Counted from the stretch's first letter, positions 22,254 to 33,553 are shown. The stretch is 64,000 nt of DNA from Paragyromitra xinjiangensis (GCA_038503065.1 JBCAMK010000020.1:1116001-1180000); one strand, 5' to 3'. A program made the numbers and translations. The notes: generated by a model not told the origin, from the letters alone.

Positions 22254-22336
22254 GTTCCTACGCTCTTAAAGTTCCTAGCACCCCAACATGGGCTTTAACC
22301 CACTCGAAAGTTGTTTGGATATCGTAACAGGATCCC

Positions 22337-22745
22337 GTGGCATGTGGGGCCTCCGTGTGCTTCCTACTATAGGTGATAGACATAGGGTGCGTGAAAGTGA
22401 TGCACAATTTGCAATCGATCTTTGCTCCAACTATCTAAAGTCGCAACACTAACGGCTTCCGAGAGAAAGTCATAGCCTTGTTCTTTCTATATTTTATTGG
22501 GATTCCAGGAAATCAGTCTACACATGTTACTTAGCCATACCGATGCTACTTACTTTTTCTCTATGAGTTGTTGCGTTCATTGCTACGCAAATTGTGCACT
22601 ACTTTCGTGCACCTTATGTACAATACAGAGACCTAGAAATCGTATCATCTCCGGTCGGCAGCCAAACTAGCAGCCCAGAACCATTTGCCAATCAGCACAC
22701 TGCTGACTCAGAACACTCAATCATCCTTATTGATTGTAAGTTCAT
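22337..22745. other. Short intergenic stretch
   Basis: An inverted pair gcacaatttgc (about 22405) / gcaaattgtgc (about 22587) could form a hairpin. No gene is supported. Confidence 0.4.
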
Positions 22746-24201
22746 TTAGTCCATTTTCACTAAGACCGGGACCAATCCACCTTTCCCTCCAAATAGCTCC
22801 ATCCATGCCTCCCAATCCCAATCCCTGTCACTATCTCGCAAATCAATCGACAGCGTGGCTTCTTGCATCTGAACAGAGATTAGAGCAAGACGTTGCATTT
22901 CTGCAGGATTAAGACGATGTTTCAGTGAAAGAAGATGCAAGAAGTTGGTTAGTGTAAACCCGCCGGGAACATGCATGAAACGGTTTATGGAGGCACCATC
23001 GGAGATGATGCTTGTCTGTAGTGTGAGAGCCGGCCTTTCGGATTGTAGATTATTAAGTTCCTGTCTATGATTACCGGGGTTTGGAATAGCGGCTGGAGTT
23101 TGGGAAGTCGCTTGAGTGGTGTCCTTAACTGTCGCCCTTTTGCTTCCAGCACCGTTTGTCGCCTGGTCTACCATATTTTGAGCTCTGACTGGAGACTTTT
23201 CGGGGGGCTTGGGGGTGTGGCTCGCTGGAACTGAGATCGGAGAGACTTTAGCTAGTTGGGATGAGTTAATTGAGCCGGCCGTTTGGTCACGTTTCAGCAC
23301 TATCGACTCTTCAAACCCTCCGCCATCAGGAACAGCTTCCGGGGTAGTTCCAGAGGGTTCTTGTAGCGATGGCTCGAACAGAATTGGAGGTAACTCTTCT
23401 ATACTGGTGTCGGCGAGATGAATCGCTCCAGTCTTGGGAGTGGCCAAGGTCGCTTTGGATGTCGCTCTGGAAGGTGGCGCCAAGGAAGGACCGACGATAT
23501 CTGGTACAACTTCGGATGCCTGTTTAGCAGAGATTTCAATCCGGAGACTTTTCCGCCTCGATGTATCTGAGGGTGAGAGCTTCGGCTCGGAGGCCACAGG
23601 GGCTGGGATTGCCTGACGTTTAAGAGCTGCGGAACTCTTGGTCGGATCGGTGGCCGAAGGTTGCCGGGAGCGCTTTCCAGGTGTGTTTCCAGGTGTGTTT
23701 CTGGGTTTATTTCTGGCACTCAGAGCCCGGCTGTCTCCAGCTTTAACCAGGCTTCCTGTCGTGATATCACTCGAATCAATGAACTGGTGCTTTTCGCAGG
23801 CGCTCGAGATACGAAGTATTGCGTACTGCACAACCTGTTTGACAAACATGCGTATCCTGTAGGTCATAGGAGTTAGTGAAGGCCTTACATTTTCATTGTA
23901 TATAAAAAGACAAAACTGCGTACATAGCTCGGTCAGGCTCATCATCGCTTTTCCCCAGACTCCATATCTCATGTGTTCCTCTTCCCCAAAACAATTCCGC
24001 AATGCCACTTCCAAGATAATCATCTAGATGGTCCTCCCATAGTTGACCATGAACTTGAAACCCTTCAGTCAAGATCTTATTCATGGGTTTCTGGAGATCT
24101 AGCGTGACGAGTTGCAAAAGAGACGCCCAGGTCTCTTCGTTCATCCGAGCTTGTTCTCGTAACAACGTTGTTCCCGCAGTAGGAACAAATATTCTATTCA
24201 T
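22746..24201 (-). CDS. Unknown two-domain protein, 462 aa (family of three paralogues, member 1)
   Basis: The model is complement(22746..23856, 23924..24201). A 67-bp intron (donor GTACGC, branch CTAAC, acceptor CTACAG) joins the exons in frame. Residues 20-110 form an N-terminal domain rich in Trp (WASLLQLVTLDLQ, LWEDHLDDYLGSGIAELFWG). A long Ser/Pro/Thr-rich linker with basic patches follows. The last 75 residues form a second domain (FTLTNFLHLLSLKHRL, then LSIDLRDSDRDWDWEAWMEL). Both domains recur in the gene at 53556-54698, with the intron at the matching place, and the C-terminal one in 55879-56866. The frame is open without an ATG to about 24341, so an extra 5' exon is possible. No known domain is recognised. 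Confidence 0.7.
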
Positions 24202-24805
24202 TCTTTGTGTAAAAGGATTGATACCTAGGAGGAAAAATAACGTATTGTCTGGGAATTGTGAGAAGTGATGTAAGCTGCAGATGGGTCTCTCTTGCGGCTC
24301 GCCGCTGCTGGGTAGGGAGATCTGCGGTTGCTGGAAGGGCTAGAAACCACTTGCTGCTATCCGAAGCGGCAAAGGAATTGCATACATAATTGCGATTAGG
24401 TATTCATGGCCCCTTCCTACAATTATCGATAAAATAAACCCTGTTACTCCCCCCTGCTACTCGCTTGTTCTGTCTTGCTAGATATAGAGGCGTGGTATTA
24501 TTTCCCTGATTGGGTTTTCTTATGGCTCGAAGAATTTGCGAGTCGTATCATTACGGGTAGGATAGGATTTATGTAATGTAGGTGTCATGTATGGAATAGG
24601 GTTGCACGTCGTATTTCACGTGAGAGGCCGAAGGTGGGACATGTATTCCCCCAAAGCTTGCTCCTACTCCATTCAACCCCCAATATCGCTCAAGAACTTG
24701 CTGTAACCTTGCGTTCCTTTTACTCCATCTATTCATCCATTAATTCTTATACTCCATCATCTTGCACTTCTGTGCTTCTTCAGCTGCTCTCGTACCTTCT
24801 AGATA
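24202..24805. other. Intergenic region between divergent genes
   Basis: The part up to about 24341 could be coding for the minus-strand gene (open frame with PICSLHHFSQFPDN). The rest is non-coding as far as I can see. Confidence 0.4.
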
Positions 24806-25516
24806 ATGTTTATCCTGCCAGTTATGGAACTGATGAGATGTTTACCGTATTGGCTTGGTGGTACCTCATGTTCGACAGATGAGTCCCTGCAATCTTCACC
24901 AGCATCCATCATTGATCCCGTTTCAAATGAGGCCTTTTTGCCTGAAACCCAAGGAGAATGCTTGCTTCACTCTGCTGCCAATCTTTTTGCTAGGACATGT
25001 CCTATATCTTTACCTGATGATTTGGGTCACCAAATACTTTCGCCTACTATCTCTCCTCCAGAAAGAATTACTGTCAGTCCGAAAGTCAGTTATCCAGCAA
25101 TTGTTTTCAGTACCGATACTCTACTTTCACCCAAACTACTTGTTACAATGGCAGAAGCATACGGTCTTCAAAATCAACTCACTTTCTGTGAGCCCGCTGA
25201 GGATTCGCCGCAACTAGGAGATGTGGTGACGCTATGGAGCAAGCTTGTTGATGTCGGTGTGGAGTGGTGCTGCACCTCTGGAGCTGGGTGTGACGTCGTC
25301 GCGGAGTATAAGAGTGCTGAGGTTTCTTTATGTGCTCGACGGGAGTTATGTGTGAGATGCTTTCACATCAGTTTTGGAATCGGGAGGTTAATGCGGTCTT
25401 GTGAAAAGAATAACTGGGTTCAGGGTTCACTAGGGACGAGGGAAACACTTGGAATGGATGGTTTTCCCGTGATCAGGGTCACTCCGAGGTCCAGACTTTA
25501 TTTGGGTGCCCGTTGA
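24806..25516 (+). CDS. Hypothetical protein, 236 aa
   Basis: A single open frame starts at an ATG at 24806. The N-terminus is weakly hydrophobic (MFILPVMELMRCLPYWLGG). The remainder is mixed, with ten or so cysteines (EWCCTSGAGCDVV, CARRELCVRCFH) and a basic end (VIRVTPRSRLYLGAR). I find no motif. An overlapping frame of 120 codons exists in the same region, and base composition does not clearly favour either. An intron near the 5' end cannot be excluded. Confidence 0.45.
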   Translation: MFILPVMELMRCLPYWLGGTSCSTDESLQSSPASIIDPVSNEAFLPETQGECLLHSAANLFARTCPISLPDDLGHQILSPTISPPERITVSPKVSYPAIVFSTDTLLSPKLLVTMAEAYGLQNQLTFCEPAEDSPQLGDVVTLWSKLVDVGVEWCCTSGAGCDVVAEYKSAEVSLCARRELCVRCFHISFGIGRLMRSCEKNNWVQGSLGTRETLGMDGFPVIRVTPRSRLYLGAR

Positions 25517-26193
25517 GGGATGCAATACGTGGCCAGGTCTTTTTGTGGCCTTCCTGCCGGACTTGTAGCTACTCATGTACATTAGAGTTTCTAAACTGGG
25601 GGTATTCGCTAGGGATATTACTATAGATAGAAACTATCATTCCGGCGACTATGCACCACAAGGTGATCAAACGATTTTTCATTGCACATGATTTCAGCGT
25701 CCGCGTTAATAATGACTATGACCGACATCATTTAATCCTCACACGAGGGTCTATTCTTCGCATTTATAGCAAGAACCAGGAGCAAACGTGATTCCTTTAT
25801 TCGTAAGATATCTTAGCTTCAATCATGTAGTAATATTCATCGCTAGCACGTGTAGATCTATAAAGTAATTTTTCATTAGGCTAGGACTCAGAAATAATAC
25901 AGGGAAAACTGCATATTTGTGGGGGCCGATATCTAGCGAAATGCCTGTCAAATGCGGACATCGTTAGTTCTAACAGTATTATCCTGTTAATCCCCTGCTA
26001 AGACGTGCCTTCTTCTGCTACCACATAATGAGCTCCACCGAGCCCTAGTGGAATAACATAACTTTGGTTTCCTCATCTTATCCATGCCGTCATAGATACC
26101 GATATCCAAACACCTACCCCCTTAAATCGAAAAAACCATACAAATATCCCACCAGTGTATGATTCGGAAGGGCCCTTGCCTTTACGCCTTTGT
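25517..26193. other. Intergenic stretch, nothing recognised
   Basis: No supported feature. Confidence 0.4.
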
Positions 26194-27994
26194 TCAATAC
26201 CTTCTACGCAGCGCTGGTTCGACGATCCCAAACTCTCGTTCCCGTTGACCTTCGCTTCGTCTCCTCGATTCCCTTCCCTCGGCAGCAATTTTTACACCCG
26301 CGCTAGTTTCGCGAATATCAGGACTTTCCCCCTCGAACCCTAACACCTCTTCCCAATGTACTCTCTTGCCTCTTGGCTCTGGCTCGTATTCAGCCGCTGT
26401 CTTATGCAATTTTTCCCGGAGGATGCTGGCAATGCTCTCAGCCCCACTACCAGTTCTGGAGCTTCCGCTATCGGTGCTGGGAGTAGAACTAGTTGAGAAG
26501 CTTCGCGAGATTGTAATTATAATCTCATTTCCAGGGTTATAACCGTCAGGCCCGGATCCCTGAGATTGGCCGGCGTCAAGTTGCAAAGTCTGACCAGTAG
26601 GGTCTGAGGGACTATGCTCAGGCATGTTACCATGTTGTATCGGGAAAGATGCGTTGTCGGTGTGTAGATAACGGTCATCAAGCCTGCGTTCGATGACCTC
26701 CGGAGCCTCTATCACTTCTTGTGGGGATACAATACCCGTAATTCCAGTTTCGTTAGCTTGGAGACTACCAGTGTGTGCACCCGTTATTTCTGGAAGTGCC
26801 TCAATGTGACCGAAGACGTCCCCTCCTGAATCGTCGCAGCTATGCCATTTAACGGAACAATCCGAGCTAGATCCACTGCTGATCGTGCAAACTGTTGGAG
26901 CCGGAGGCCTTGCAGATACCATCTGCTCATATCCTGGAGGAAAACCTGTCTCGTTAACCATATATGATTCCGCTGGCCAGAAACCTGGGATCCATGTTCC
27001 TTCATGCTCGACAGGTGCCATTTGTAGAGCCTCATGCAAATTGAATCCAGCTCTGGAATCAAATTGTACTTTAGGAGCTCCTGCATGGGGAAAGATGTCT
27101 GGTTCCGTTTCTGTAGAAGTGAAAATCGGAGGGTTGAACCGGAGGTCTGAAACTCCCGGGCTGTAATACAAAGTGGGGTGGAGACGAGGGATCTCGGTCG
27201 TGATCTCTGTTTCAGGGTCACTATCAATCTCGGCTAGAATTTCGCTCGCAGGGGTGGATATGTGTCCACCAAGAAGGTTTTCTGTGTTTTTAAGTTAGCG
27301 ACTTAGCACAATAGGTCCAGCTAAAGGGACGGTGCACATAGGCAGTGACGATAAAACGCGTTGAGCAATTCTCGTCGTGAGGGCGTTTAGTACAACACAT
27401 TACAAGTAGTTGGGATAATTATCAAGTAATATCTCGATTTGAAATTGAACAATGATACATAAAAGAATGTAGGACAAAGCAATACACCACAACAAGCAAG
27501 GTATCAGTACAGAACAATCACAACTTACCATCACCCTTCATGATACCTTTCCCGTATGTCTTGATCCAGTCATTCTCCTTCTCTTTGATCGCGCCCAACC
27601 TGCGTTCAATTTCGGCCTCACGTTCTGCCAGGCCCTTCATTACCTCTCTGTTCTCCCTTTCTAGCTCTTGCTTTATTTCAGCCCTTACTTCCTCCCTGAT
27701 CCTGGCTTCCTTTTCTTCGTCGTGTTTGTTTTGAGTGCAAATCTCAGCAGCGATCTCGGCCCGGAGGCGACTCATCACCGACGGTGAGTTAGCCCCGTAT
27801 TCATGTCTGCCTCGCTCAGGGTTGGATACGGCTCGTGGACTACGCGGAGATCTCGTCGGCCACATCTCTGACTTTTCAAAACTAATACGCTCGGCTGTTG
27901 AGTAGGATAGGGGAGGATTCGAGTGGCGGCAGCGACAATCACGCTGGATGTTAACGTTGACTGTAGTCTTGCAAGGAAGACGAGTCTCCTCCAT
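26194..27994 (-). CDS. Unknown coiled-coil protein, at least 517 aa, two exons seen
   Basis: The model is complement(26194..27281, 27529..27994). The 247-bp intron has donor GTAAGT, branch GCTAAC and acceptor CACAG, and joins the frames (MKGD-ENLLGGHISTP). Exon 1 holds a long charged coiled coil (RLRAEIAAEICTQNKHDEEK through EAEIERRLGAIKEKENDWI). Exon 2 is Pro/Ser/Gly-rich and mostly disordered, with a basic end (RGKRVHWEEVLGF, ESRRRSEGQREREFG). The start is a minimum: the frame is open upstream to about 28265 (PPPYLVDPRPCYATPCTCQF) without an ATG, and a GCTAAC plus GGGGCAG acceptor lies there, so a further 5' exon is likely. The function is not recognised. Confidence 0.6.
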
Positions 27995-28265
27995 TTTGAC
28001 ATCCGCTATTAAGTCCTTTTTATAAAGGGGAGATCCATAGTCCCATTCAACTTCCCTCACCTTCCTGAGTCTCAGCGGGATTGATTTTCCACCCGGATCA
28101 GCGCTGACTGCTGCTTCGGGGATAGCGGGTGATGATCGAGTATCCGGCGGAAAATTTGCATTACTAGACCCTTGAGGAAATTGGCACGTACAGGGCGTCG
28201 CATAGCAGGGTCGAGGATCGACCAGATATGGCGGAGGGTGGTAGAGGAGCGGAGAGGGGCTGCCC
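27995..28265 (-). CDS. Probable upstream coding part of the same coiled-coil gene
   Basis: The reading frame of the gene above remains open here on the minus strand with protein-like composition, after an acceptor candidate (branch GCTAAC, AG 13 nt later). I could not find an upstream exon in the right phase, so the true start is unresolved. Confidence 0.4.
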
Positions 28266-28944
28266 CACAGTTAGCAGTTTTCTTTTGCATGGGGAAGGAG
28301 ACTTGCTAGACTGGAGCTCCGAGATCTACGGGAATAGGTGGCGGATGAAACCACAGAGGCATTTGAGATAGTGATGATGTTGTGGTCGATGCAGTTAGCT
28401 CCTGTTAAGATTTGCAGCCCAGGTAGGAGAAGGAAAGCCTCTGGGCGAGATCGCCCTGGGCAGTCCCACGCGTATAGTATCTTAGGCTTGGGGTTCAGTT
28501 CGAGTTGAAGTAGGGTAACATCTTTAAGCAGCACAGCTGACAGTGGACCACTTCGAAGCCGCCCTTTAGAGAGAGCAAGCTGTTAACCTAGAAGTGGTGG
28601 GAGGATGAAGTCCCTGGGGAGCGTAAGTTTTTCCTTCTCCTCCGGGCAGGAAGATTTAAATAGCTTAGGCTTTTACAAGTGCCCCAGTACTCAAAATCCT
28701 AACATGAAGTATTAACTACCTTGCCAATCCTTTGCAATATACTCTTCTTTATATTGAGCCCAAGCCCAAAGCACTACGTCGACGTCCCTATTTACAAAGC
28801 TAGAGTACACAGGCCGTTCTGGAATCTGAGCTATGGAAGAAAATACGCGGCTAGCTCATGCCGGGGGCCAATCCGTTTTCCATACATGTAATCCTAATCA
28901 GTAGGCTGCAAAAAAAGCACGATAAATTATCAGCAAATCCTAAT
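28266..28944. other. Intergenic stretch or unplaced 5' exon; TACATGTA at 28883
   Basis: A minus-strand frame (28271-28585) encodes plausible sequence (LNPKPKILYAWDCPGRSRP), but its phase does not join the coiled-coil gene through any GT/AG pair I tried. A 45-bp segment at 28578-28622 is repeated at 55414-55458 with about five differences. Confidence 0.4.
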
Positions 28945-29093
28945 GTTTCGCCAGGCACTATGGCACAATAGTCTAGGTGCCTGGCTCCACGCCGAGAATC
29001 CCCACGTTCAAATCCGCGCCACGACAAAGATATAGTCACTGTAGTATGGGCATTTCAGAGTTTCAATGCAGTGGCGAACTTTTTGCCACTACC
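28945..29093 (+). repeat. Small dispersed repeat, copy B
   Basis: This is the second copy of the 2187-2332 repeat. It has a perfect 9-bp hairpin stem (gccaggcac / gtgcctggc), box-A-like tggcacaatag, box-B-like gttcaaatcc and a ctttttg end. It appears less mutated than copy A, since its stem is intact. Confidence 0.7.
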
Positions 29094-29603
29094 TCAAGTA
29101 TATCGGAGCGATAAGATAACGATCATAATTTTCTTCGCAGCGGATGTTCATGGACTTTCACAATAGGCCGTATTGGAATTGAAGCTTATTAGCAGGGGCG
29201 GATAAGGACTAACATGACGTCATATGTTCGGAGCAATATTTGTAACTAGAAGAAAGTACGGGGAATCGATCAAAAATTTAAGATGTCCGATAGGCAGTGA
29301 AATATAATGGATAAATATTAGCTCTTGGATAATAAATAGAGGCAAGATATCACCGGTCGCTTAGTGTTTTATACGGGATGAATGGAGTTTCTTTCTACCA
29401 TAATCAGAGGACCATAAAAGGCAGATGCCATTAGCTACTGCAGTCTCGCATGCCAAGACTCTTGGTCAGCGGCTCAATATTACGTTCACTTCGCTTGCTG
29501 CCTGGGAGTCTGGAACATTATTGGAGCGATTTTAACTTTTCTTAAAAAAGGTTGAGATAAAGGCAAATACTTATCAATTGAGCAACAAATGATATATCCC
29601 GAC
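29094..29603. other. Intergenic stretch, nothing recognised
   Basis: AT-rich, with no supported feature. Confidence 0.4.
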
Positions 29604-30723
29604 TAACGTATATCACCGTGTAACCGACCATCACCTAGTAACCGATCAGACAACGACAACACATGAAAACTAGCAAATACTAGCAGCCAAAGGGCCTAAA
29701 GCTATGGGAGTTTAGCTATATGTATATAGATACTAGTTAATTATTTTTTCGATAAAAAAATGTGATATTGTGTTATAATTATGTTTTTACATACTGAACT
29801 ATTGTGGAAATTTATGCAGTGAACCAAGGCAATGTAGGCACTATAACTCCAGGGATAATAGTTAATAGGTAATAGGAAGATCAGGGAAGCTTTATTAGGG
29901 TAATGAGATTAACTTCCAGTCCCTGCTTTCTTGAGAGGGGGGGCTGCCCATGTCTTAGGGGTGATTTACTTGAGGAGCCGATTTACATACAAAAATGCGG
30001 GTTTTAGTACCTTTGATGGTAAGGAATGAATCAACTAAAGCATTAGCAAACGATAAAAATCTTATCTATACATTAACTAAAGAGAGCCATGGATATATGG
30101 TACCCCTGTGGCAAGTAGTTTCATGCCTACTAATCACACATGATAACTCTCATACAAATCTAACCCTCAAAACAAACCCACCTCCATAGCACCACAACCA
30201 ACTATGGCCAGCCCCCATACATATAGATATGGCACTGTGCAACATAGAAGAGAAGGTTTTGCGCCTAGTACAGCATTAGTGCGGCACCAGACCATACTTA
30301 TGCCTATGTCAAAAACCGCATTTTTGTATGTAAATCGGCTCCTCAAGTAAATCACCCCTAAGACATGGGCAGCCCCCCCTCTCAAGAAAGCAGGGACTGG
30401 AAGTTAATCTCATTACCCTAATAAAGCTTCCTTGATCTTCCTATTACCTATTAATTATTATCCCTGGAGTTATAGTGCCTACATTGCCTTGGTTCACTGC
30501 ATAAATCTCCATAATAGTCCACTAGGTAAAAATGTAATAATCACACAATATCACAATTTTTTTATCGAAAAAACGATTAACTAGTATATATACACATACA
30601 AACAGATCCCTACAGTTTCAGCTGCTTTGGTTGTGGATATTTGCTGAATTCTGTCTGATTTTGGCGTGTTGCCGTGCCTGATCGGTTACTAGGTGATGGT
30701 CGGTTACACGGTGATATACGTTA
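29604..30723. mobile_element. Foldback / long-TIR element (1.1 kb) with TA target-site duplication
   Basis: Two arms of about 400 bp (29606-30005 and 30312-30721) are inverted copies of each other and surround a 306-bp centre. The tips read acgtatatcaccgtgtaacc in both arms, and a TA lies directly outside each tip, as for Tc1/mariner-type insertions. Each arm carries two direct copies of taaccgayca about 20 bp apart near the tip, possible transposase sites. The innermost part of the arms is better conserved than the middle. No transposase is encoded, so it would move only with help from an element elsewhere. Confidence 0.75.
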
Positions 30724-32224
30724 CTAGGAGTTTGTAAAACAGATAGATAATGTAAGTATCCCGACATTTTTCATCCCGACCTTCTTTAACCAGCTGACTA
30801 TAAATGACATTATTACATGTATGTAGCTGGTAGTTACTATAGTGTGGATCCATTCAAGCATGATGCAAAGTCTTTGAACAAGTATAAATATAGAATATCG
30901 CACCACCAGAATTCAAACACCATTGTAGAGTTTTTAACACAAAAATTAACATGTCGGGAGATGAAAAAATTGGTGTTCAGGCCGACATCTGGGGCCTGCA
31001 TACCGACTTGTAGCCCGATTTATTGTATACAGCTGTGCATACCTAAACTCGCAGGCAATCACTATTGTGAATCTTTTCACTCTACGTGATGCAAATATTT
31101 CGCATATCTTACAAGCTAGAGGAACTATCCCCTATACTTTGGAATAAATAAATATATCTTAGTCGACCTTATGTTGGGGTGTCACCCACTTCTGAGTAGA
31201 AACATGTGAGATATATTTTCGGGGGGCCCATGGATTGCGATTGTAATTAAAATGGTCATTTTATTCCAGACCTCTGAGTAGAGCAGCAGTGGTGACATGG
31301 CAGCAGCGGCAGACGAACCGGCCTGGCGCGAGACTATAGCTACTTGTTCAAATCGCTGAGGACAAATACTCAAATGAATGTTCACTATCGCCTTGCCAGC
31401 GGGATAACTTCATTGGATATTGATGAGAGGGCTATGTTAGGAAGAACTCAGGTCGGCGTCGGTTGCTAGATTGTTGGATTATCGTGCGTGGCTCGAGGTG
31501 AAAGTCGTTCTACGTATCCGGTGATTTGATCATGAGAAAGATGCCAGCCAGCTACCTTACCGGCTTCCTAAATTAGTCCTCCAAAGCCTAGATACCGGTA
31601 GGGGCGGGCTAAAACTATAAACAGACGAGGGAGTTGCAGAGGTACTGAGGAGTAGCTTATGCTAATTGAATTTATAAGTAACACACGCAAGCTGAGTAAA
31701 TCTGGTTAAGTCAATTACATCATCTGTTATCCTTTACCAATCTGGGGCATCCTACATGGTCTAGAACAGCTGTCCTATACCCCACGGAGCCGTACGCTTG
31801 GCCTATTCACTCACCTTAAAAGCGCAAGTTGAATAATCGTAAATATTACATCACTCGGACATCTCAACTGCAGAGGCATGCATGAAATGTATCCGAGATA
31901 GGGAGGCTGCGATCCGCAGCTTCTCTTAGATATTCAAACCTTATATCAACACATAACAGTTTAAGGTTCTAAAAGTATATCTGGTATTGCCAGGTAACGT
32001 TCTCCTGCATCTTAGGTCTTATCTCCATGTTAATATTTGCTCAAACCGTCAAAATATTCATCACGGAGCCTGAAAAAGTCTTATTGTCACAAACCCGAGG
32101 TAGGTCTAGTTCGGGATAAGCAATCATATATAGAATAAGTGGCAGATCCTGGGGATTACCCTGCTGAACCTTGCACAAAGAAACCCAATCAAGAAAACTA
32201 TGTCGAGGGTGGCCAAAAAAAACT
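30724..32224. other. Intergenic stretch; TACATGTA at 30814
   Basis: AT-rich DNA without a supported gene. Confidence 0.4.
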
Positions 32225-32620
32225 AAACTGGCGGGGCTCAAACAGCAAAGCCAAACAAACCTATCTCCAGAACCTCGCCGGGGGCCAACAGGGCGAAGAG
32301 CAAAGCATTAACCACTACACCACTTTTTCCCGCCATGTCCATCTCCTAGTTTACCGTCCGAGGAGGCCCAGAACACAAAAAAGAAAAAAGAATCTACCGG
32401 GATTCGAACCCGGGTCTCCCACCCTTTCAGGTGACTGCTTTAGTTATTCCACTGTATCGCACAGAAGCAGCGAGGCGCCTTACCACTAGACCATAGACTC
32501 ATGTTTATACTTTCACACTTGGGGTACATCAACACTAGATCGGTCAACCCCACACTCAGCACCTAGTCATGCTAAATTCTACGCAGCAGTTTTAACTGCC
32601 CGGCATAATATCTTGTGATG
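32225..32620 (-). repeat. tRNA-related dispersed repeat, copy 2
   Basis: This is the second copy of the 12126-12552 repeat. The 111-nt tRNA-like unit (32500 down to 32390 on the minus strand) has the same acceptor-like stem, box A and box B. Its T-stem is CCGGG/CCCGG where copy 1 has CCAGG/CCTGG: both sides changed and pairing was kept. A TTCTTTTTT run follows the unit. About 100 bp upstream of the unit is also conserved between copies, so the repeat is larger than the tRNA-like core. Confidence 0.7.
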
Positions 32621-32937
32621 AGAACTACATGTAGTTTCAGAAGGACCCTGAGACTTCAATATTGAGAGAATGGATATCTGATTGATAAAGGCCCGGGCAG
32701 AAATGTGCGCCCAGATCCCACCACTCATCACAATCAACGCTCTCGTAATGGCCACAATCGATACATAGCAAAAGCGATTATTCTGTGGCGAACGAAGTGG
32801 AATCTAGCAATCTTTTAAAAATAAGCCTTAATCCTCTTCAAGCCTCAAGTTTGACCCCCCATCTTTGCCTAAGGTAAACTCAACAAATTCTCCCTCGAAA
32901 GATCTCCAGAAACGCAAGGTGGGAGTGCCGCACCCTA
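32621..32937. other. Intergenic stretch; extended palindrome ctacatgtag at 32625
   Basis: It contains one TACATGTA (32626-32633) inside aactacatgtagtt. Nothing else is seen. Confidence 0.4.
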
Positions 32938-33553
32938 TCAGAATCGTGATGCATCACGGATCGACATACAAACGGATGGGAGTTTCCCGTGAAGTCTAGA
33001 TGCGGCAATAGACCCTGTAGATTCACTTTTTGCAGGCCTTATCCATACCTCCGGTGTCCGCCCAGACCTAAACCTTAATCTGTCAACAGCTCGACTAATA
33101 CATCTCGCAATGGGTTTTACGTAGGTCCTACGGCTATCCGCTTCTGTGAGCTGCGAGTTTTGTTGTATTGCTGGCTGACATCTATGAATGTCATTTCTAC
33201 CTTGCGCACTTGCTGCATCCATCCTCCCGAACCCGCTCTGACTGCTTGCAGATAGCAGTAGGAAAAATGCTTCGACGACGCTAAGAGCTAGAACTCCGCC
33301 ATACATACAAAACAGTTCGGTACTGAATGGGAGATCTTCCCCCACGGTTGAGCGAAAACGACTTCGAGAACGAGTAATGTAACGTCTCGCAAAAAAATAC
33401 AACAGCAGACATCAATCCCATGCCTCCGCTGATCGCACATATCTCCATAAATGCTCCCAACACCGCGATTGAACAGAATAGGTTGACCACTGTACGATTT
33501 CCCGCTCTCCGCACTAGGCGATCGGTGATTGACTCACGGATCCTTGTTTCACT
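32938..33553 (-). pseudogene. Membrane-protein gene broken by a frameshift at a T7 run
   Basis: Two minus-strand frames overlap. The upstream one encodes basic then hydrophobic sequence (TVVNLFCSIAVLGAFMEICA, then GLMSAVVFF). The downstream one continues with ARRYITRSRSRFRS and a second membrane segment (GGVLALSVVEAFFLLLSA). The frames would join if the T7 run in GTATTTTTTTGCG (near 33390) had one T fewer. The upstream limit is a TGA at 33554-33556; a start codon is not seen, so the 5' part is also incomplete or in another exon. It may be a pseudogene or a sequencing error in the homopolymer. Confidence 0.45.

Larger units (their letters stand above)
20525..22336 (-). mobile_element. 5'-truncated Tad/I-like LINE fragment with a 12-bp target-site duplication
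   Basis: The direct repeats taacaggatccc (20525-20536 and 22325-22336) flank the insertion. On the minus strand it begins inside the RNase H domain (WVKAHVGVLG) and, after a nested element, resumes as EVADKYAKKGCSKSDAKEVF. It continues to the C-terminal cysteine/histidine segment typical of LINE ORF2 ends (CECRRGEQSVEHILHKC). The coding part ends at 20791. A T/G-rich 3' UTR and a (TTA)n tail follow (20537-20565 on the plus strand). The frame carries at least two stops, one TAG in RNase H and one TGA after HAYL, so it is dead. The last 40 bp before the tail are identical to those of the element at 43550. Confidence 0.85.

Noticed and set aside
29995..30189. 64-codon ORF in the foldback element centre
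   Set aside because: It is short, spans the arm/centre boundary and shows no transposase features.
32139..32489. 116-codon plus-strand ORF
   Set aside because: It lies mostly inside the tRNA-related repeat, on the strand opposite its A and B boxes.
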